Shown here piece after piece: positions 1-9,794 of a stretch of DNA of 64,000 nucleotides. Location of the stretch: assembly GCF_004005495.1 (NCBI RefSeq), contig NZ_RZYA01000007.1:310001-374000 (forward strand). The letters run 5' to 3'. A model generated the notes under the pieces. It saw only the letters and a program-made list of their open reading frames with translations. It was not told the origin of the DNA and ran no database searches. The DNA is from Streptomyces antnestii (GTDB lineage: Bacteria; Actinomycetota; Actinomycetes; Streptomycetales; Streptomycetaceae). The position numbers were made by a program, and so were the translations under genes. Numbering within the stretch: position 1 is the stretch's first letter; each line of letters opens with the position of its first letter.

Positions 1-320
1 TCGAGCTCGGCGATGGGGCCGAAGACCGGGTTGGTACCGGCGTTGTTGACCAGGAAGTCGACGCGGCCGAACGCCTCCATGGTGCGCTCGACGGCGGCGG
101 CCTGGTGGGCCTCGTCGTGGGCCTTGCCGGCCACATAGATGGCGCGGTCGGACCCGAGGGTCTCGACGGCCTCCTTGAGGGCGTCCTCACCGCGTCCGGT
201 GATGACGACGCGGTCGCCGCGGGCGACGAGCGCCTCGGCGATGCCGTAGCCGATGCCGCGGCTCGCACCGGTGACGAGGGCGACCTTGCCGGAGAGCTCC
301 GGGAGCTGAGATGCAGTCAT
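1..320 (-). CDS. SDR family oxidoreductase, C-terminus outside the window
   Basis: NAD(P)-dependent short-chain dehydrogenase/reductase, probably acting on an acyl-chain or alcohol substrate. About 106 residues are visible: an N-terminal Rossmann motif (TGASRGIG near residues 17-24) and the cofactor-stabilising NNAG motif near the window edge. The Ser-Tyr-Lys catalytic residues lie beyond position 1. The start is the ATG at 318-320, 17 nt after the stop of the SDR gene at 338-1099, so the two form one transcript. Seen: the motifs. Known: SDR fold. Substrate unknown. Confidence 0.85.
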   Translation of the reverse strand, partial: MTASQLPELSGKVALVTGASRGIGYGIAEALVARGDRVVITGRGEDALKEAVETLGSDRAIYVAGKAHDEAHQAAAVERTMEAFGRVDFLVNNAGTNPVFGPIAEL

Positions 321-337
321 GTCCGTTTTCCCCGGCT

Positions 338-1099
338 TCAGTTGAGCGGTCCGCCGGCGACGTACAGGACCTGGCCGGAGACAAAGCCGGCCGCCTCGCC
401 CGTGAAGAAGGCGATGGCGTTGGCGATGTCGTCGGGCTTGCCCACGCGCTGGACGGGGATCTGGGTGGCGGCGGCGGCCTGGAACTCCTCGAAGCCCATG
501 CCGACGCGGGCGGCGGTGGCGGCCGTCATCTCGGTGACGATGAAGCCGGGGGCGACGGCGTTCGCGGTGACGCCGAACTTGCCGAGCTCCTTGGCGAGGG
601 TCTTGGTGAAGCCCTGGAGGCCGGCCTTGGCGGCCGAGTAGTTGACCTGGCCGCGGTTACCGAGCGCCGAGGACGACGACAGGTTGACGATGCGGCCGAA
701 CTTGGCGTCCACCATGTGCTTCTGGACGGCCTTCGACATCAGGAACGCGCCGCGCAGGTGCACGTTCATGACGGTGTCCCAGTCCAGGGCGCTCATCTTG
801 AACAGCAGGTTGTCGCGGAGCACGCCCGCGTTGTTGACGAGGATCGTCGGCGCGCCGAGCTCCTCGGCGATGCGCGCGACCGCGGCCTCGACCTGTGCCT
901 CGTCGGCTACGTCGCAGCCGACCGCGATGGCCTTGCCGCCGGCGTCGGTGATCTTCTCGACGGTGTCCTTGCAGGCCGCCTCGTCGAGGTCGATCACGGC
1001 GACGGCGCGGCCCTCCGCGGCCAGACGTACGGCGGTGGCGGCGCCGATGCCCCGTGCGGCACCGGTGACGATCGCGACGCGCTGCTCAGTGGTGGACAT
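338..1099 (-). CDS. 3-oxoacyl-ACP reductase-like SDR (FabG family)
   Basis: Full-length 253-residue classical SDR that would reduce a ketone or 3-oxoacyl thioester with NAD(P)H in the cytoplasm. It has the TGAARGIG nucleotide-binding motif (12-19), NNAG (89-92), the catalytic serine in a serine run (141-144) and YSAAK (Y154, K158), followed by the VAPGFI segment. It is the first gene of a two-gene operon with the partial SDR downstream. FabG-like is as precise as sequence allows: it lies outside a fatty-acid synthase cluster, so a role in polyketide, PHA or fatty-acid-like metabolism is inference. Confidence 0.9.
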   Translation of the reverse strand: MSTTEQRVAIVTGAARGIGAATAVRLAAEGRAVAVIDLDEAACKDTVEKITDAGGKAIAVGCDVADEAQVEAAVARIAEELGAPTILVNNAGVLRDNLLFKMSALDWDTVMNVHLRGAFLMSKAVQKHMVDAKFGRIVNLSSSSALGNRGQVNYSAAKAGLQGFTKTLAKELGKFGVTANAVAPGFIVTEMTAATAARVGMGFEEFQAAAATQIPVQRVGKPDDIANAIAFFTGEAAGFVSGQVLYVAGGPLN

Positions 1100-1278
1100 G
1101 CTCTTCGGTCTCCTCGCCCTAGAGTGCGGCCCTCACACCCATCTCGGTGAGCGACCGCTTAGTACCCTGTGGACGTGACGCTAGAAGCCCTGGCACCCGG
1201 TGTCAACGTACCCACCGGGTGCCCCTGATCACTCACCGCGATGCTCCACCGTGTTCTCTCCAGGGCACAGCGCGCAGA

Positions 1279-1713
1279 CTACGACCTGGCTATCTCTTGC
1301 CGGAGCTGGTGGGTGAAACGACGCAGGAGGTCCAACGTCTCCCGGAACTCGGCCCTGCGATCGTCCCTGCCCTCGGTGGGCCGGGTGCTCCAGACCCGGC
1401 TCGCGAGAGCAGCGGCAAGGTCGACCGTGTCGTCGGCGCAGAGCAGGTAGAGGGCTGAGCGTGCCTCCTGCATCCGGATCGCCAACTCGTTGGCTCCGGG
1501 ACCGTCGTCACCCAGCTGTGTTTCCTTCAGGTAGTCCAGTAGCTGAGTCACGGCCGTGTTGAAGCCGACCCCGGCTTTGAGCTTCTGCTCGCGCAGCCAC
1601 ATACGGTCATGCCGGCGCGCGGTGAACCACGAACCGAACAAGACCCCTATGAGACCGATAGCGGCACCGATGGCCACGGGCAGGATGTTCTCCACGGTCA
1701 ACTCCCCCGACAT
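1279..1713 (-). CDS. Small membrane-anchored protein, function unknown
   Basis: 144 residues. One hydrophobic segment (about 11-30, rich in Ile, Gly, Ala and Leu) is followed by a basic stretch and a helical, charged cytoplasmic domain. I recognise no catalytic motif. This single-pass layout is common among uncharacterised actinobacterial proteins. It appears monocistronic: the next gene on this strand starts about 70 nt downstream of nothing related, and the upstream side is free for a promoter. Coding character is supported by the hydrophobic N-terminus and a clean start. Confidence 0.6.
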   Translation of the reverse strand: MSGELTVENILPVAIGAAIGLIGVLFGSWFTARRHDRMWLREQKLKAGVGFNTAVTQLLDYLKETQLGDDGPGANELAIRMQEARSALYLLCADDTVDLAAALASRVWSTRPTEGRDDRRAEFRETLDLLRRFTHQLRQEIARS

Positions 1714-1782
1714 GTACAGCCATTGTCGGCAGGCTACAGATGCCGTCGGGGGCGCCGCACTCGATGAGCGCGCTGCGGAGCG

Positions 1783-2316
1783 CTAGCCACCCCAGCCGGT
1801 AGCGGCCACCACCTCACGGGCTATGTCCACGACCGACCGCCCGTCCGTCACCACCCGCACGGTGTCCGCAGTTGCCCGCTCGTCCAAGAGCCGTGCCTTG
1901 CGGGCGCTCGCCTTCAGCTCCCGCTCCAGCTCCGAGCCGAGCTCCCGGCCCGCCAACCGCTCGCCGGCAGTGGCGTCAGAGGCAGTGAGCAGAACCCTTA
2001 CGATCCGCACGCCTGCCCCCATGGCGCGCTCGAACATGCCCGTCGTCTCGGGCATCACACTCAGGGTGTTCGTATAGATCAGGCGGCGGTAACCGCGCTG
2101 AGCGAAGTTCGCCCATACGGCAGTCAGATTGCTCTCGGTGATCTCCGAGCGGTGCGGATCCCCCTCCGGGGCCGGATGCACCTGGCCCATGAAGTCTCCC
2201 TCGATGACTGCGTGAGGGACCGCCCCGGCCCGCAGCCGTGCCGAAACCTCCCAGGCCACCGTCGTCTTGCCGACGCCGGCACGCCCTCCGATGAGCAGTA
2301 CCTCCGCGTGATCCAT
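1783..2316 (-). CDS. P-loop kinase-like NTPase
   Basis: 177-residue P-loop protein with a Walker A motif GGRAGVGKT at 10-18 directly after the first strand, the layout of small-molecule kinases (adenylylsulfate kinase or gluconate kinase-like). The middle contains an acidic IEGDFMGQ segment that could position the acceptor, and the C-terminus is helical with many Arg/Lys and Asp/Glu residues. No neighbour suggests a substrate. Seen: P-loop and length. Inferred: phosphotransfer to a small molecule. It precedes the decayed methyltransferase fragment in a region of gene loss. Confidence 0.7.
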   Translation of the reverse strand: MDHAEVLLIGGRAGVGKTTVAWEVSARLRAGAVPHAVIEGDFMGQVHPAPEGDPHRSEITESNLTAVWANFAQRGYRRLIYTNTLSVMPETTGMFERAMGAGVRIVRVLLTASDATAGERLAGRELGSELERELKASARKARLLDERATADTVRVVTDGRSVVDIAREVVAATGWGG

Positions 2317-2388
2317 GACGGCAGCCTGACAGCTCGCGGCCGCCCCACGCGATCCGATATCGCGCTCGCACTCGCGCTCCTACTGGTT

Positions 2389-2895
2389 CTACAGATCGGC
2401 CACGAGAAGCTGGTAGCCGACATCGAGGACTTCGCGGTCGAGCAGGTCGGCATGGCGTCGGTGCCACCGGCCGCAGGAGAGATCCTCGGACAGCCGGGCC
2501 AATCCCGGCTGGAGGACTTCATCCCGGGTCTGGGCCAACATCGAGATACCGGCCCGGACCTGCGGATCGAGATATGCCTCGGGTCGGCGCCAGAAAGCGG
2601 CGAGGAAGCCGTCGGTGCAGTCGTGCGGGATCGGGACCGTCTCGACGCGGGCGCCGCCCAACAGCGTGACCAGGCGGTCGACCGCCACCGCTCGTGTGTC
2701 GTCGACCGCGACCGCCTCGGGCAGGTACTCCTTCAGCAGCCAGAAACCGCGGCTGACATCGTGGTCGAAGGTGAAGACGACGATCCGCTGCCGAGCGATG
2801 CGGCGGAGTTCCCCGATGCCGGTTTCCAGGTCGCTCCAGTGATGCACGGTCAGGAGGGCCATCACCGCATCCGCCGAGTCGTCAGCGAGAGGGAT
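2389..2895 (-). pseudogene. Class I methyltransferase, N-terminally truncated relic
   Basis: Reads as the C-terminal two thirds of a SAM-dependent methyltransferase: the post-motif-I segment SIPLADDSADAVMALLTVHHW corresponds to the DDSFDAV..HHW region of the family, then a 140-residue remainder. Reading back in frame gives a TAG stop at about 2896, just before the terminator hairpin at 2910-2937, so the glycine-rich SAM-binding half is gone. The nearest internal ATG (2865) would give a 158-residue protein without the cofactor site. Interpreted as a deletion relic whose 5' half was lost where the dnaK-grpE operon now ends. Confidence 0.7.
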
Positions 2896-2909
2896 CGATG
2901 CGACCTAAA

Positions 2910-2937
2910 CGAGGGGGCCGGTCAACCGGCCCCCTCG
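2910..2937 (-). terminator. Terminator of the dnaK-grpE operon
   Basis: A perfect 13-bp GC-rich stem (CGAGGGGGCCGGT and its complement) with a two-base centre, immediately after the grpE stop and followed on the minus strand by a short T run. It is placed to end transcription of dnaK-grpE. Confidence 0.8.
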
Positions 2938-2938
2938 T

Positions 2939-3585
2939 TCACGCGAGGCCCGACCGCGGGTTTTGCGGAGGGTCGGCCGGTCCGGTGACCGAGACCTCGG
3001 CGGGGCGCAGAAGATGCTCTCCGACCTGGTAACCGCGCCGCAGCACCGTGGTGCAGGTCGGCTGCTCGACGGCGTCGGACCGCTCGTGGATGACGGCCTC
3101 GTGCCGGGCGGGGTCGAAAGGCTCTCCCGGTTCCCCGACCGTCTCCAGCCCGAGGCCGGCGAGACGCTCCCCCAGGACGTCGGCGACCGCCTTGAAGCCG
3201 CCGGTCACCTCGCCGTGCTCCCGGGCCCGGTCGATGGCGTCCAGCACAGGCAGGAGCCCGGCCAGGACGTTGGCCACCGCGATCTCCCGGATCGCCAGGC
3301 GGTCACGCCGCACCCGCTTGCGGTAGTTGTCGTACTCGGCCTTCAGCCGCTGGAGGTCAGCGATGCGCTCGCCGAGCTGCGTCTCCAGGTCTGCCGCCCG
3401 GCCGCCTTCCTCCGGAGCGTGCTCGGTTCCCGGAAGAACGCGGTCCTGCGCCTGCTCCGTCTTCCGCTCGGCCGCCGTCCGGTCGGGTTTCCTCAGCTGG
3501 AGGGTGACCGGATCGATGCGCCGGTTGTCCCGCATCACGACGGGTGGCCTCTGCCGGTGTGGCAGCCGGGAGTCGTTCGGCCGAC

Positions 3586-3589
<4 letters not shown>
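2939..3589 (-). CDS. grpE: GrpE nucleotide-exchange factor (accessory copy)
   Basis: 216 residues. Releases ADP from DnaK to restart the chaperone cycle. Residues 1-65 are polar and probably disordered; a long coiled-coil helix follows (LQRLKAEYDNYRKRVRRDR near 78-96), then the four-helix region and the beta-wing domain with PFDPARHEAV near 157-166. The ATG overlaps the dnaK stop as ATGA, so translation is coupled. Streptomyces usually carries a core dnaK-grpE-dnaJ-hspR operon elsewhere; dnaJ and hspR are absent here, so this is inferred to be a second, accessory chaperone pair. Confidence 0.9.
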
Positions 3590-5454
<1,865 letters not shown>

Positions 5455-5501
5455 CATTCGCTCCTCTCAAACGCGTGCTCCTCGACCGCGCTGCGCTGCA
5501 C

Positions 5502-5580
5502 TCAGGCGTCGATCTCCTTGGCAGAGCCGTTTCCGGCCCTGATCTCGGCCTTCCGGGAAGGAATCGATTCGCATGAGCAT
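5502..5580 (-). pseudogene. hsp20 relic: first and last codons only
   Basis: The minus strand has an AAGGAG ribosome site and ATG (5578-5580) opening MLMRIDSF, very like the MLMRTDPF start of the intact Hsp18 gene at 7461. Only 79 bp later another frame closes with EIRAGNGSAKEIDA and a TGA, like the Hsp20 C-terminal tail (ENRGDRKEISS in the intact copy). The 79-bp length is not a multiple of three. The simplest reading is an Hsp20 gene that lost its whole alpha-crystallin domain, leaving an hsp20-dnaK-grpE operon without its first product. Confidence 0.6.
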
Positions 5581-5683
5581 CCGGTGCGCTCCTTTCCCAT
5601 CGGTTCGGGGCCCTGCGAGCGTTCGCCCCGGGCTTCGCGTGCGGCGCCCGCTGATCCGCTGATCCGCTGATCCGCGCCAGGGG

Positions 5684-6484
5684 TCAGTCCGCTGTGCGGT
5701 TGCCCAGGTGGTCGGACTGGTCGAGCGTGAACAGCCCGCCGTCGGTGTCTCGGAGAGTCATCTGTCCGGTGCTTCCCCACTCCGCGTCCGTCACCTTGCT
5801 GCCGCCGTTCTCCAGCGCGAGAGCAACCGCTCGGTTCAGATCCGGGACCTTGAAGTGGACCAGCCACCGGGGCCGCAGCTGCGGCTTCGGCGCGGCCTCT
5901 TCGACGGGGCCGCTGTTCAACCTTGCGACGGGCTGTCCGTCCCGCCGGAGGACGACCTGATCTTCCTCGTACGAGATGTCGCAGCAGCCGTCACCCTCTC
6001 CCCATCCCAGCACCTCGCCGTAGAACAGGGCCGCGTCGAAGGCATTGCCCGCATGGAGCTCCAGCCAGGCCGGCGACCGGTCCGCGCCGACACTCCATTG
6101 CGCGAGGACACCCCCGTCCCAGATGCCGAAGGCCGCACCTTCACGGTCGGAGACCAGCGCCGCCCGGCCGCCGGGCGGATAGGAGACCGGGCCCACCCCG
6201 ACCGTGCCTCCCCGCTCCCCGACCCGTGCGGCGGCCGCGTCGGCATCTTCGACGGCGAAGTACGGCGTCCACGCCACCGGTACGGCGAACTCACCCGCCA
6301 CCGCCCCGATGCCGGCAACGGGCACTCCATCCGCCTCCGCCACCGAAAAGGCGCGGCCGAAACGGCCTTGCTGGAACGACCACCCCAGCACTGCCCCGTA
6401 GAAACGCTCCGCGGCCTTCCGATCACGCGCCGCCAGACTCAGCCAGCAGGGCGCGCCGATCACATCCGCTGCCACCAGCACCAC
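5684..6484 (-). CDS. Tandem-domain VOC (glyoxalase/bleomycin-resistance fold) protein
   Basis: 266 residues with two vicinal-oxygen-chelate domains. Each repeats the pattern of a short strand, an Ala-rich helix with FYxxVLGW (FYGAVLGW in domain 1, FYGEVLGW in domain 2) and a closing DxxGxxFxLW/D strand. Proteins of this type bind metal and small molecules or act as hydroxylases or detoxifiers; the ligand cannot be inferred. Its start is separated by about 100 nt from rheA on the same strand. Confidence 0.85.
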   Translation of the reverse strand: MVLVAADVIGAPCWLSLAARDRKAAERFYGAVLGWSFQQGRFGRAFSVAEADGVPVAGIGAVAGEFAVPVAWTPYFAVEDADAAAARVGERGGTVGVGPVSYPPGGRAALVSDREGAAFGIWDGGVLAQWSVGADRSPAWLELHAGNAFDAALFYGEVLGWGEGDGCCDISYEEDQVVLRRDGQPVARLNSGPVEEAAPKPQLRPRWLVHFKVPDLNRAVALALENGGSKVTDAEWGSTGQMTLRDTDGGLFTLDQSDHLGNRTAD

Positions 6485-6588
6485 GGCAATCTCCCTCCAT
6501 GCATTGCGTCAGGGCCTCCGAACCCCCGCCCGCGGCTACGCTTCGAGCATCCCCCCGCGACGCGCACTCCGCGACGGGCCGCGGTCAC

Positions 6589-7344
6589 TCATGCCGTACC
6601 GCGCTGATCCGTACTGTCGCGGCGAAGCTGCTCCGCGCGAAGGACGAGGCGGTCGACGCTGTCGGCGAGGTCGGGGTAGACGGCCCGCAGGTGGTCACGG
6701 GCTCCGGCCAGCGGAGCGACGAGCGCGGCGGCGTCGTTCTCGGCGAGGGCGCGGTCCAGCTCGGCGAAGACCGCTCGCGCCTCCTCGGGCGGGTCGGCAA
6801 GGGCGGTGATCTGCCCCGCGAGCCGACGCAGGTCGGCCGCCTGGCCGCGGGCCCAGGTCACGACCGCCCGGTCGGCGGCGCGCCGGTCTCGCGTGGCCTT
6901 GACCCGCTGCTCGGCGGTGCTTCCTTCGTCTCCCGGCCGGAGCCTGAGATAGCGACGCTCGGCGGCCTGCCTACTGGCCACACCGAGTGGCTGGGCGAGA
7001 TCCGCCCAGCTGGCCCCGGCGCGGCGGGCCTCTTCGATGAGCCTCGATTCCCAGCTTCCGAGCTCGTCGCGCACCTCGCGCAGCAGGAGCAGCGAGGCCA
7101 GAGCCCGCTCCAGCCCGTCCTCTGCCTGACTGTTCGCGCCCGGCGCGGTACCGATGGCGATGGCGATGGCGTCCGGGTCGGCGGTGCGTGCCGCGCACAG
7201 GGCCGCGCTGATGGCGTCGAGCGCCGCCGTGGCGGCGAGGGGGGATACCGGTCCCGGACGCACGTCACCATGTCCGTCGTCCGTCGCGTTTCGCGCGTTC
7301 CAACGACTGTGCTCACCACGTTGGTCGCTCACGGTCACAGTCAC
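6589..7344 (-). CDS. rheA: RheA, temperature-sensing repressor of hsp18
   Basis: 251 residues, divergent from hsp18 with the operator between them. A helix-turn-helix-like segment lies at AGASWADLAQPLGVASRQAA (about 108-128), followed by a basic RRYLRL stretch and a long helical C-terminus probably used for dimerisation. In Streptomyces albus the divergent RheA is a repressor and temperature sensor that binds TGTCATC-N5-GATGACA upstream of hsp18; the same sequence occurs here at 7387-7405. Function is therefore assigned from orientation, operator and length. Confidence 0.85.
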   Translation of the reverse strand: MTVTVSDQRGEHSRWNARNATDDGHGDVRPGPVSPLAATAALDAISAALCAARTADPDAIAIAIGTAPGANSQAEDGLERALASLLLLREVRDELGSWESRLIEEARRAGASWADLAQPLGVASRQAAERRYLRLRPGDEGSTAEQRVKATRDRRAADRAVVTWARGQAADLRRLAGQITALADPPEEARAVFAELDRALAENDAAALVAPLAGARDHLRAVYPDLADSVDRLVLRAEQLRRDSTDQRGTA

Positions 7345-7386
7345 GAGAGCCTTTCAATCCGTCACCTTTTCGACGACTTGTACTCT

Positions 7387-7405
7387 TGTCATCAGATAGA
7401 TGACA
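7387..7405. promoter_or_regulatory. RheA operator between rheA and hsp18
   Basis: Perfect inverted repeat TGTCATC-AGATA-GATGACA, identical in arms and spacing to the RheA operator described in S. albus. It sits in the 100-bp divergent region, so bound RheA would silence both promoters until heat releases it. Confidence 0.9.
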
Positions 7406-7460
7406 TGTTACACCGGAATCAGGTGAAATAGTCCTAAATGCCCGAGTGGAGGTGTTCGTG

Positions 7461-7892
7461 ATGCTGATGCGCACCGACCCCTTCCGCGAGCTCGACCGGC
7501 TCACCCAGCAACTGCTGACACCCGGCACGTGGTCGAGGCCGTCCGCCATGCCGATGGACGCCTACCGGAAGGGTGACGAGTACGTCGTCGCCTTCGACCT
7601 CCCGGGAGTCTCCACGGACGCGATCGACATCGACGTCGAGCGGAACATGCTGACCGTGAAGGCCGAGCGGCGCCCGGCGGTGGACGCGGACGACGTCCAG
7701 GTGGAGCTCTCCGAGCGGCCACTGGGTGTCTTCTCCCGCCAGATCACGCTGGCCGACACGCTCGACACCGAGCACATCGCCGCCGATTACGACGCGGGTG
7801 TCCTCACCCTGCGCATCCCGATCGCCGAACGCGCCAAGCCCCGCAAGGTCACCATCGAGAACCGGGGCGACCGCAAGGAAATCAGCAGCTGA
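7461..7892 (+). CDS. hsp18: Hsp18, small heat-shock protein (Hsp20/alpha-crystallin family)
   Basis: 143 residues. ATP-independent holdase that binds unfolding proteins as an oligomer during heat stress. The alpha-crystallin domain spans about 30-130, with the conserved FDLPGV start and AxYDxGVLTLRIP end (AADYDAGVLTLRIP), then the short KEISS tail. The ATG at 7461 is preferred over the GTG at 7446: GAGG lies 8 nt upstream and the length matches the family. Regulation by RheA follows from the operator upstream. Confidence 0.92.
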   Translation: MLMRTDPFRELDRLTQQLLTPGTWSRPSAMPMDAYRKGDEYVVAFDLPGVSTDAIDIDVERNMLTVKAERRPAVDADDVQVELSERPLGVFSRQITLADTLDTEHIAADYDAGVLTLRIPIAERAKPRKVTIENRGDRKEISS

Positions 7893-8024
7893 GGCGAGCC
7901 GCAGTCGGCTCCGCGACGCGGAGGGCGAGGCACGGACTCTCCCCTTTCCGCCCCCGCCCTCCGCACCCGCCCGCTTCCGCCCGCTTCCATCCGCTTCCGC
8001 CATCCGACGAAGGGGACGGCACCG

Positions 8025-8412
8025 ATGCTCATGGACGTGTTCCTCCAGGAAGTCCAGGAACGCGGAAAGTACGACACCATCCACGAGGCCGACCGAGCGG
8101 CCCGGGTGGTCCTCGCGCTCCTCGGCGCCCATCTGGTCGGGGGCGAACGCACTACTCGCCGCGCGGCTCCCCGAGACGTACGCGTTGCTCCTGCTCAACC
8201 CGCTCCCGGCTGCCGAGCCGCTGTCCCCCGAACGATTCGTGCGCGCCACCGCCGCGTGGATCGACGGAGCCACGAACGAAACCGCCAAGTGGGACATCGG
8301 CGCCGTACTCAGTGCGGTCGCCGACGCCGCCGGCCCAGACCTCGTACGCCGCATCCTCATGCAGCTTCCCCTCGGATACGACATGCTCTTCGGACGGCCG
8401 ACATCGCTCTGA
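8025..8412 (+). pseudogene. DUF2267-like protein, frameshifted
   Basis: The first frame (ATG 8025) encodes an N-terminal helix with RAARVVLALLGAHLVGGER. The family then continues in another frame as LLAARLPETYALLLLNPLP to the stop at 8412. The shift lies at about 8145: one extra base there restores GER-LLAARLPE. DUF2267 proteins are small helical proteins often placed beside stress genes, as here next to hsp18. Either a real pseudogene or a single-base error. Confidence 0.65.
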
Positions 8413-8608
8413 TCACCTACCGCCCGACCGGAAGTCGATGTACCGGCTCGGCTACTGATCGGCACCGGACGCCGCACACCGACCGACGCCGACAAGACCG
8501 CTCTGGGCGATCTCGCCGCGAACCTCCCGCTGGCGGGAACCCGCGTTGCGTGAGCGGCGCCAAGGTGGCCGCCGACGGCCGAAGTGCGGACTGGCCCTCG
8601 CCGACCGG

Positions 8609-9262
8609 CTACTGGCCACCCTGATCCACCTGGGCACCGGCCTGCCTGCGCGCCTGCCGCGGCCAGTCGGGGGCAGGGTCCTCGGCGAGCAGCGGCCGGA
8701 GGGCGCCGAGGACCGCGCCGATGCAGACGTCGCGCAGCTGGGTGCGGGTGCACGTCTCGTGGGTGAGCCAGTCGATGCAGAGGACCCGGACGAAGACCAG
8801 CCAGCTCTTGAGGACGCCGGACACGGCCTCGCGGTCGCTCTCGTCCGCGAGTGGGAGGACGGCCAGCAGCCGCGCACGGAGCGCGTCCAGCTCGTTCGCC
8901 ATGATGGTCTGGATCACCGGGTCGCCCGCGAGGACCCGGTTCGCGGCGAGGACGGCGTTGCGGTTCGCCACGAAGTAGTCGAGGTGAACGTCCATGCCCT
9001 GGATGAGCTGTGCGACCAGGGAATCGGCGGGGTCGAGCCGCGTCTCGGCAAGCAGTTGCTCCGTCGCCTGCTGGTAGACGGCTGCGAAGAGAGCGTGCTT
9101 GCTGGGGAAGTGACGGTAGAGCAGGGCCCGGGAGACACCGGCCTCTTCGGCGACCTCTTCCATCAGCACCTCGGCGTATGCGTGGGCGGCGAAGAGTCGT
9201 GCACCGACGGCGAGGAGTTGGGCGCGGCGGTCGGCCGGGGTGAGTCGCTGGCGGGGAGACAC
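8609..9262 (-). CDS. TetR-family repressor
   Basis: 217 residues. The N-terminal helix-turn-helix shows the family signature EVAEEAGVSRALLYRHFPSKHALFAAVY (about 36-63); the helical C-terminal domain (70-200) would bind an unknown ligand. It is divergent from a DUF4345 membrane protein, and a 19-bp-arm inverted repeat fills the 90-bp spacer, so it very probably represses both genes. Confidence 0.9.
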   Translation of the reverse strand: MSPRQRLTPADRRAQLLAVGARLFAAHAYAEVLMEEVAEEAGVSRALLYRHFPSKHALFAAVYQQATEQLLAETRLDPADSLVAQLIQGMDVHLDYFVANRNAVLAANRVLAGDPVIQTIMANELDALRARLLAVLPLADESDREAVSGVLKSWLVFVRVLCIDWLTHETCTRTQLRDVCIGAVLGALRPLLAEDPAPDWPRQARRQAGAQVDQGGQ

Positions 9263-9273
9263 GAACGAAGACT

Positions 9274-9323
9274 AGTTGACACGCATCTACTAGCGCACCC
9301 ACTGTAGTAGACGCATGTCAACT
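9274..9323. promoter_or_regulatory. Candidate TetR operator
   Basis: Inverted repeat with 19-bp arms (9274-9292 and 9305-9323) around a 12-bp spacer; 17 of 19 positions are complementary. The core is AGTTGACACGCATCTACTA. Its central position between divergent tetR and DUF4345 genes fits an autoregulated operator. Confidence 0.8.
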
Positions 9324-9352
9324 TAGATCCGCCAGTACAGCTTGGAGGGGCT

Positions 9353-9775
9353 ATGGCCGGGGCTTTGCGCGTACTCACACAACTGATGGGCTGGGCCTGC
9401 GTGGCCATCGGCCTGTTTCATGTGGCGCTCGGTAACGCGGCGATCCCCGGCGCCAGTTCCGCCGGCGCGACGGTCGACAGCTGGGGCCGGTTCATGGGGG
9501 CCAGTTTCGTCGGCTACGGGCTGGCCTGGCTCTGGGCCGCGCGCCAGCATCCGATCCCGGCTCGGGCGGTGCGGTGGCTGGCCGGCATCTTCCTGCTGGG
9601 CGGCATCGGCCGGCTGCTCTCACTCGCTGTGCACGGCTGGCCGCAGTGGTTCCAGATCGCGCTGGCGGTGATCGAGCTCGGCCTGCCACCGATCTTCTTC
9701 TGGCTGGCCGACGCAGAGGAGGAGTCCTCCGCAGCGACCGGCAAGTCGTGTCCACCGGGCTCGTACGCGCCCTGA
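9353..9775 (+). CDS. DUF4345-like integral membrane protein
   Basis: About 140 residues with four predicted membrane helices (about 6-27, 45-65, 70-92, 98-120) and a short hydrophilic tail. The GRFMGASFVGYGLAWLWAAR block fits DUF4345. Function unknown. It is divergent from tetR, so it is probably induced by the TetR ligand. The last residues run into a sequence junction at about 9740-9790 where a toxin-antitoxin relic begins. Confidence 0.75.
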   Translation: MAGALRVLTQLMGWACVAIGLFHVALGNAAIPGASSAGATVDSWGRFMGASFVGYGLAWLWAARQHPIPARAVRWLAGIFLLGGIGRLLSLAVHGWPQWFQIALAVIELGLPPIFFWLADAEEESSAATGKSCPPGSYAP

Positions 9776-9794
9776 TTCGCGTATATCGAAGCGG

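Noticed and set aside
8455..8549. Plus-strand fragment LLIGTGRRTPTDADKTALGD
   Set aside because: Thirty residues with a stop and no start; too short to identify.
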